Positions 33,938-35,104 of a stretch of 35,104 nucleotides of DNA are shown here, one piece after another. This DNA comes from Bdellovibrionaceae bacterium UBA2316 (GTDB lineage: Bacteria; Bdellovibrionota; Bdellovibrionia; Bdellovibrionales; Bdellovibrionaceae): assembly GCA_002345205.1 (NCBI GenBank), contig DDVI01000060.1, positions 1-35,104 of the forward strand. The letters run 5' to 3'. The stretch's first letter is position 1. Each line of letters starts with the position of its first letter. A program made the translations under genes and the position numbers. The notes below the pieces were generated by a model. It was not told where the DNA came from. It made no database searches and saw only the letters and a list, made by a program, of their open reading frames with translations.

Positions 33938-33971
33938 GATAAACTTATCAAATAGTGTCGACAAACTTGTC
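33938..33971. promoter_or_regulatory. Tandem operator-like palindromes
   Basis: GATAAACTTATC (33938-33949) and GACAAACTTGTC (33960-33971) share the form GAYAAACTTRTC, each with 5-bp inverted arms around AC. Their start points are 22 bp apart, about two helical turns, as expected for two repressor or activator dimers on one DNA face. They lie about 105-135 bp upstream of yfaP. Function inferred. Confidence 0.4.
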
Positions 33972-34261
33972 ATCTAGTTCGTTTTTTCTGAACGTCCTTT
34001 TTATCTACTATGAACTACTTATGATTTTCAAAATCTTGTTAATTTGTTCGCATTTTATTCGATCGCATTCTAGCGACAATTTTATTTAAAATTCCAAAAG
34101 TAAATTGTTAATAAAAATTAAGTAGATATAAAAATCATGTCTCAGAACTATCCAGGTTTCTGTTTTGCTAATGTACTACCTTGGGTTTAAACGAATTAAA
34201 CCTTTTGAGTTAAGGATAACTCGGCAATCGCAAACTGTGAACGTACCACCTCTTCCGTAGT

Positions 34262-34291
34262 TTGTCTGAATCCTTCTTAGTCTCATATAAC
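34262..34291 (+). promoter_or_regulatory. Candidate promoter of the lipoprotein gene
   Basis: TTGTCT (34262-34267), 18-bp spacer, TATAAC (34286-34291), 20 nt before the ATG at 34312; AGGAG at 34302-34306 is its ribosome site. The perfect 6-bp inverted repeat at 34207-34222 lies 40 bp upstream and could be an operator. Confidence 0.5.
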
Positions 34292-34311
34292 AACGAATAT
34301 TAGGAGATCAG

Positions 34312-35076
34312 ATGACAAAAATTTTATTTTTGTTGGCTACGGTTACGTTCTTGTCTGCGTGTGGTTCAAATTCAATTATTCAGTCTATTACTGTGTCATC
34401 AGTAGTGGATACGGAACAAAATCAATGGGTCCATATGGATTCAAAGATTAAAATGGGAGCATTGCAATTTCCTGCTGTGACGATCCCAATACTAAATCCA
34501 AAAAATGCGACTGAGCTTTTGGGTAAAGTCTCGCTCGCTCCAGGAGCAGACGGACTCAATCTACTATCAGTCCAGGCAAATTTAAATCAGTTGCACAACA
34601 ATGCTTTGGTGCAAGATCAGTTGTTGCCAAATGGTGACCAGATTCCTATTTCAGGAATGAACGGTGTTGTGTCCGTAAAGATTTCTGAAAAATCAAAGGT
34701 CTACGTTGGCGCAAGTTCGACTCAATTTATGGTGGGTTTGGCTCTTGTCATTCCCGCATTCGATGCGATCGGAAAATACCTTCCGGGCGCGGCTCTATTC
34801 CTGCCGTTACCGAAAGAATCTAAAGTCGACGGTGTGGCCGGAGTATTTACAGGATCAAATAACCAAAACGGACTTGGTATATTCATTCTGACTCCGAATA
34901 CGATCCAATTAAATAAAAGTAATGGCCTAGCTAAAATGGCGATCATGAATCGATCCACAGCTTCGGAACCTAAAGCGGTTGCCATGACTTCGGATGAAAG
35001 TTCTGCTGAAAACAGCAGTCTTAAACGCTCGCTCTACTTTATGAGCCTAAAATCACAAGTTTTAAGCATCAAGTAG
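34312..35076 (+). CDS. Lipoprotein of unknown function
   Basis: 254 aa. The signal peptide ends in a perfect lipobox LSAC (Cys17). The remainder is beta-rich and low in cysteine, with short hydrophobic stretches (for example FMVGLALVIPAF around 140-152 and AALFLPLP) and a Ser-rich charged tail. No family recognised and no catalytic motif seen. Good AGGAG 5 nt before the ATG. It is transcribed away from the macroglobulin operon; co-regulation through the shared intergenic region is possible but unproven. Confidence 0.8.
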   Translation: MTKILFLLATVTFLSACGSNSIIQSITVSSVVDTEQNQWVHMDSKIKMGALQFPAVTIPILNPKNATELLGKVSLAPGADGLNLLSVQANLNQLHNNALVQDQLLPNGDQIPISGMNGVVSVKISEKSKVYVGASSTQFMVGLALVIPAFDAIGKYLPGAALFLPLPKESKVDGVAGVFTGSNNQNGLGIFILTPNTIQLNKSNGLAKMAIMNRSTASEPKAVAMTSDESSAENSSLKRSLYFMSLKSQVLSIK

Positions 35077-35104
35077 TCTTAAAAGGAGAAATTTTGGAAA
35101 GTTG

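Larger units (their letters stand above)
33835..34311. other. Divergent intergenic region with palindromes
   Basis: 477 bp without a supportable gene between the macroglobulin operon and the lipoprotein gene. It is AT-rich. It contains a hairpin GGTCC-ACG-GGACC (33916-33928), two similar 12-bp palindromes (33938-33949 and 33960-33971), GAGTTA-AGGA-TAACTC (34207-34222) and the promoter of the lipoprotein gene. A promoter for the operon must lie here; TTGAAT followed after 16 bp by TAGACA on the minus strand (about 33877-33904) is a weak candidate. Confidence 0.5.

Noticed and set aside
33850..34311. Riboswitch or c-di-GMP aptamer in the long intergenic region
   Set aside because: I looked for a recognisable aptamer core and found only simple palindromes.

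Overview
The window looks like chromosomal DNA of a Gram-negative bacterium, most likely a low- to mid-GC member of the Bdellovibrio-type lineage. That taxonomic guess is an inference from moderate GC, many signal peptides and lipoboxes, frequent TTG/GTG starts and gene content; no marker here proves it. I see no rRNA, tRNA, CRISPR array, insertion sequence or prophage.

Region 1 (1-7820, minus strand) is a tightly overlapping aromatic amino acid operon. In transcription order it holds a small secreted coiled-coil protein, aroB, aroA, a shikimate kinase-dehydroquinase-shikimate dehydrogenase fusion, aroC, a TPM-domain membrane protein and a duplicated Tim44-like/zinc-ribbon membrane protein. 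The first three aro genes carry their five enzyme activities in the same order as the domains of the eukaryotic pentafunctional AROM protein. A perfect 11-bp inverted repeat buries the first start codon in a potential mRNA hairpin.

Region 2 (7841-9919) holds a lipoprotein alpha/beta hydrolase and a non-coding 246-bp element that folds as one long hairpin. Region 3 (9920-15880, minus) is a leucine/isovalerate catabolic operon: hotdog-like protein, methylcrotonyl-CoA carboxylase carboxyltransferase, methylglutaconyl-CoA hydratase, biotin carboxylase, a separate biotin carrier, and HMG-CoA lyase. Isovaleryl-CoA dehydrogenase and a regulator are not in the window.

Region 4 (15907-20775, plus) starts from a well-formed promoter divergent to the leucine operon. 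It encodes a secreted Pro-rich protein, a TPMT-like methyltransferase with an unrecognised N-terminal domain, a GNAT acetyltransferase and a three-gene ABC-2 exporter. Region 5 (20776-22167) is a decayed patch: a tiny membrane protein, the detached tip of an RHS protein, a possible gene fragment, a terminator and a Pro-rich secreted protein. Region 6 (22316-23863) has RNase P RNA with its promoter, an FN3-like secreted protein and a nitroreductase.

Region 7 (23870-33834, minus) is a five-gene bacterial alpha-2-macroglobulin operon matching the E. coli yfa gene set (related to the Pseudomonas mag locus). The macroglobulin keeps a CxEQ thioester. Two partners show peptidoglycan-enzyme signatures: an NlpC/P60-like Cys/His pair, and a protein combining an HExxH motif, penicillin-binding-protein motifs and a SpoIID-like tail. 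I consider this and the AROM-like operon the most interesting parts. The intergenic region upstream (33835-34311) carries several palindromes and the promoter of a final lipoprotein gene (34312-35076).
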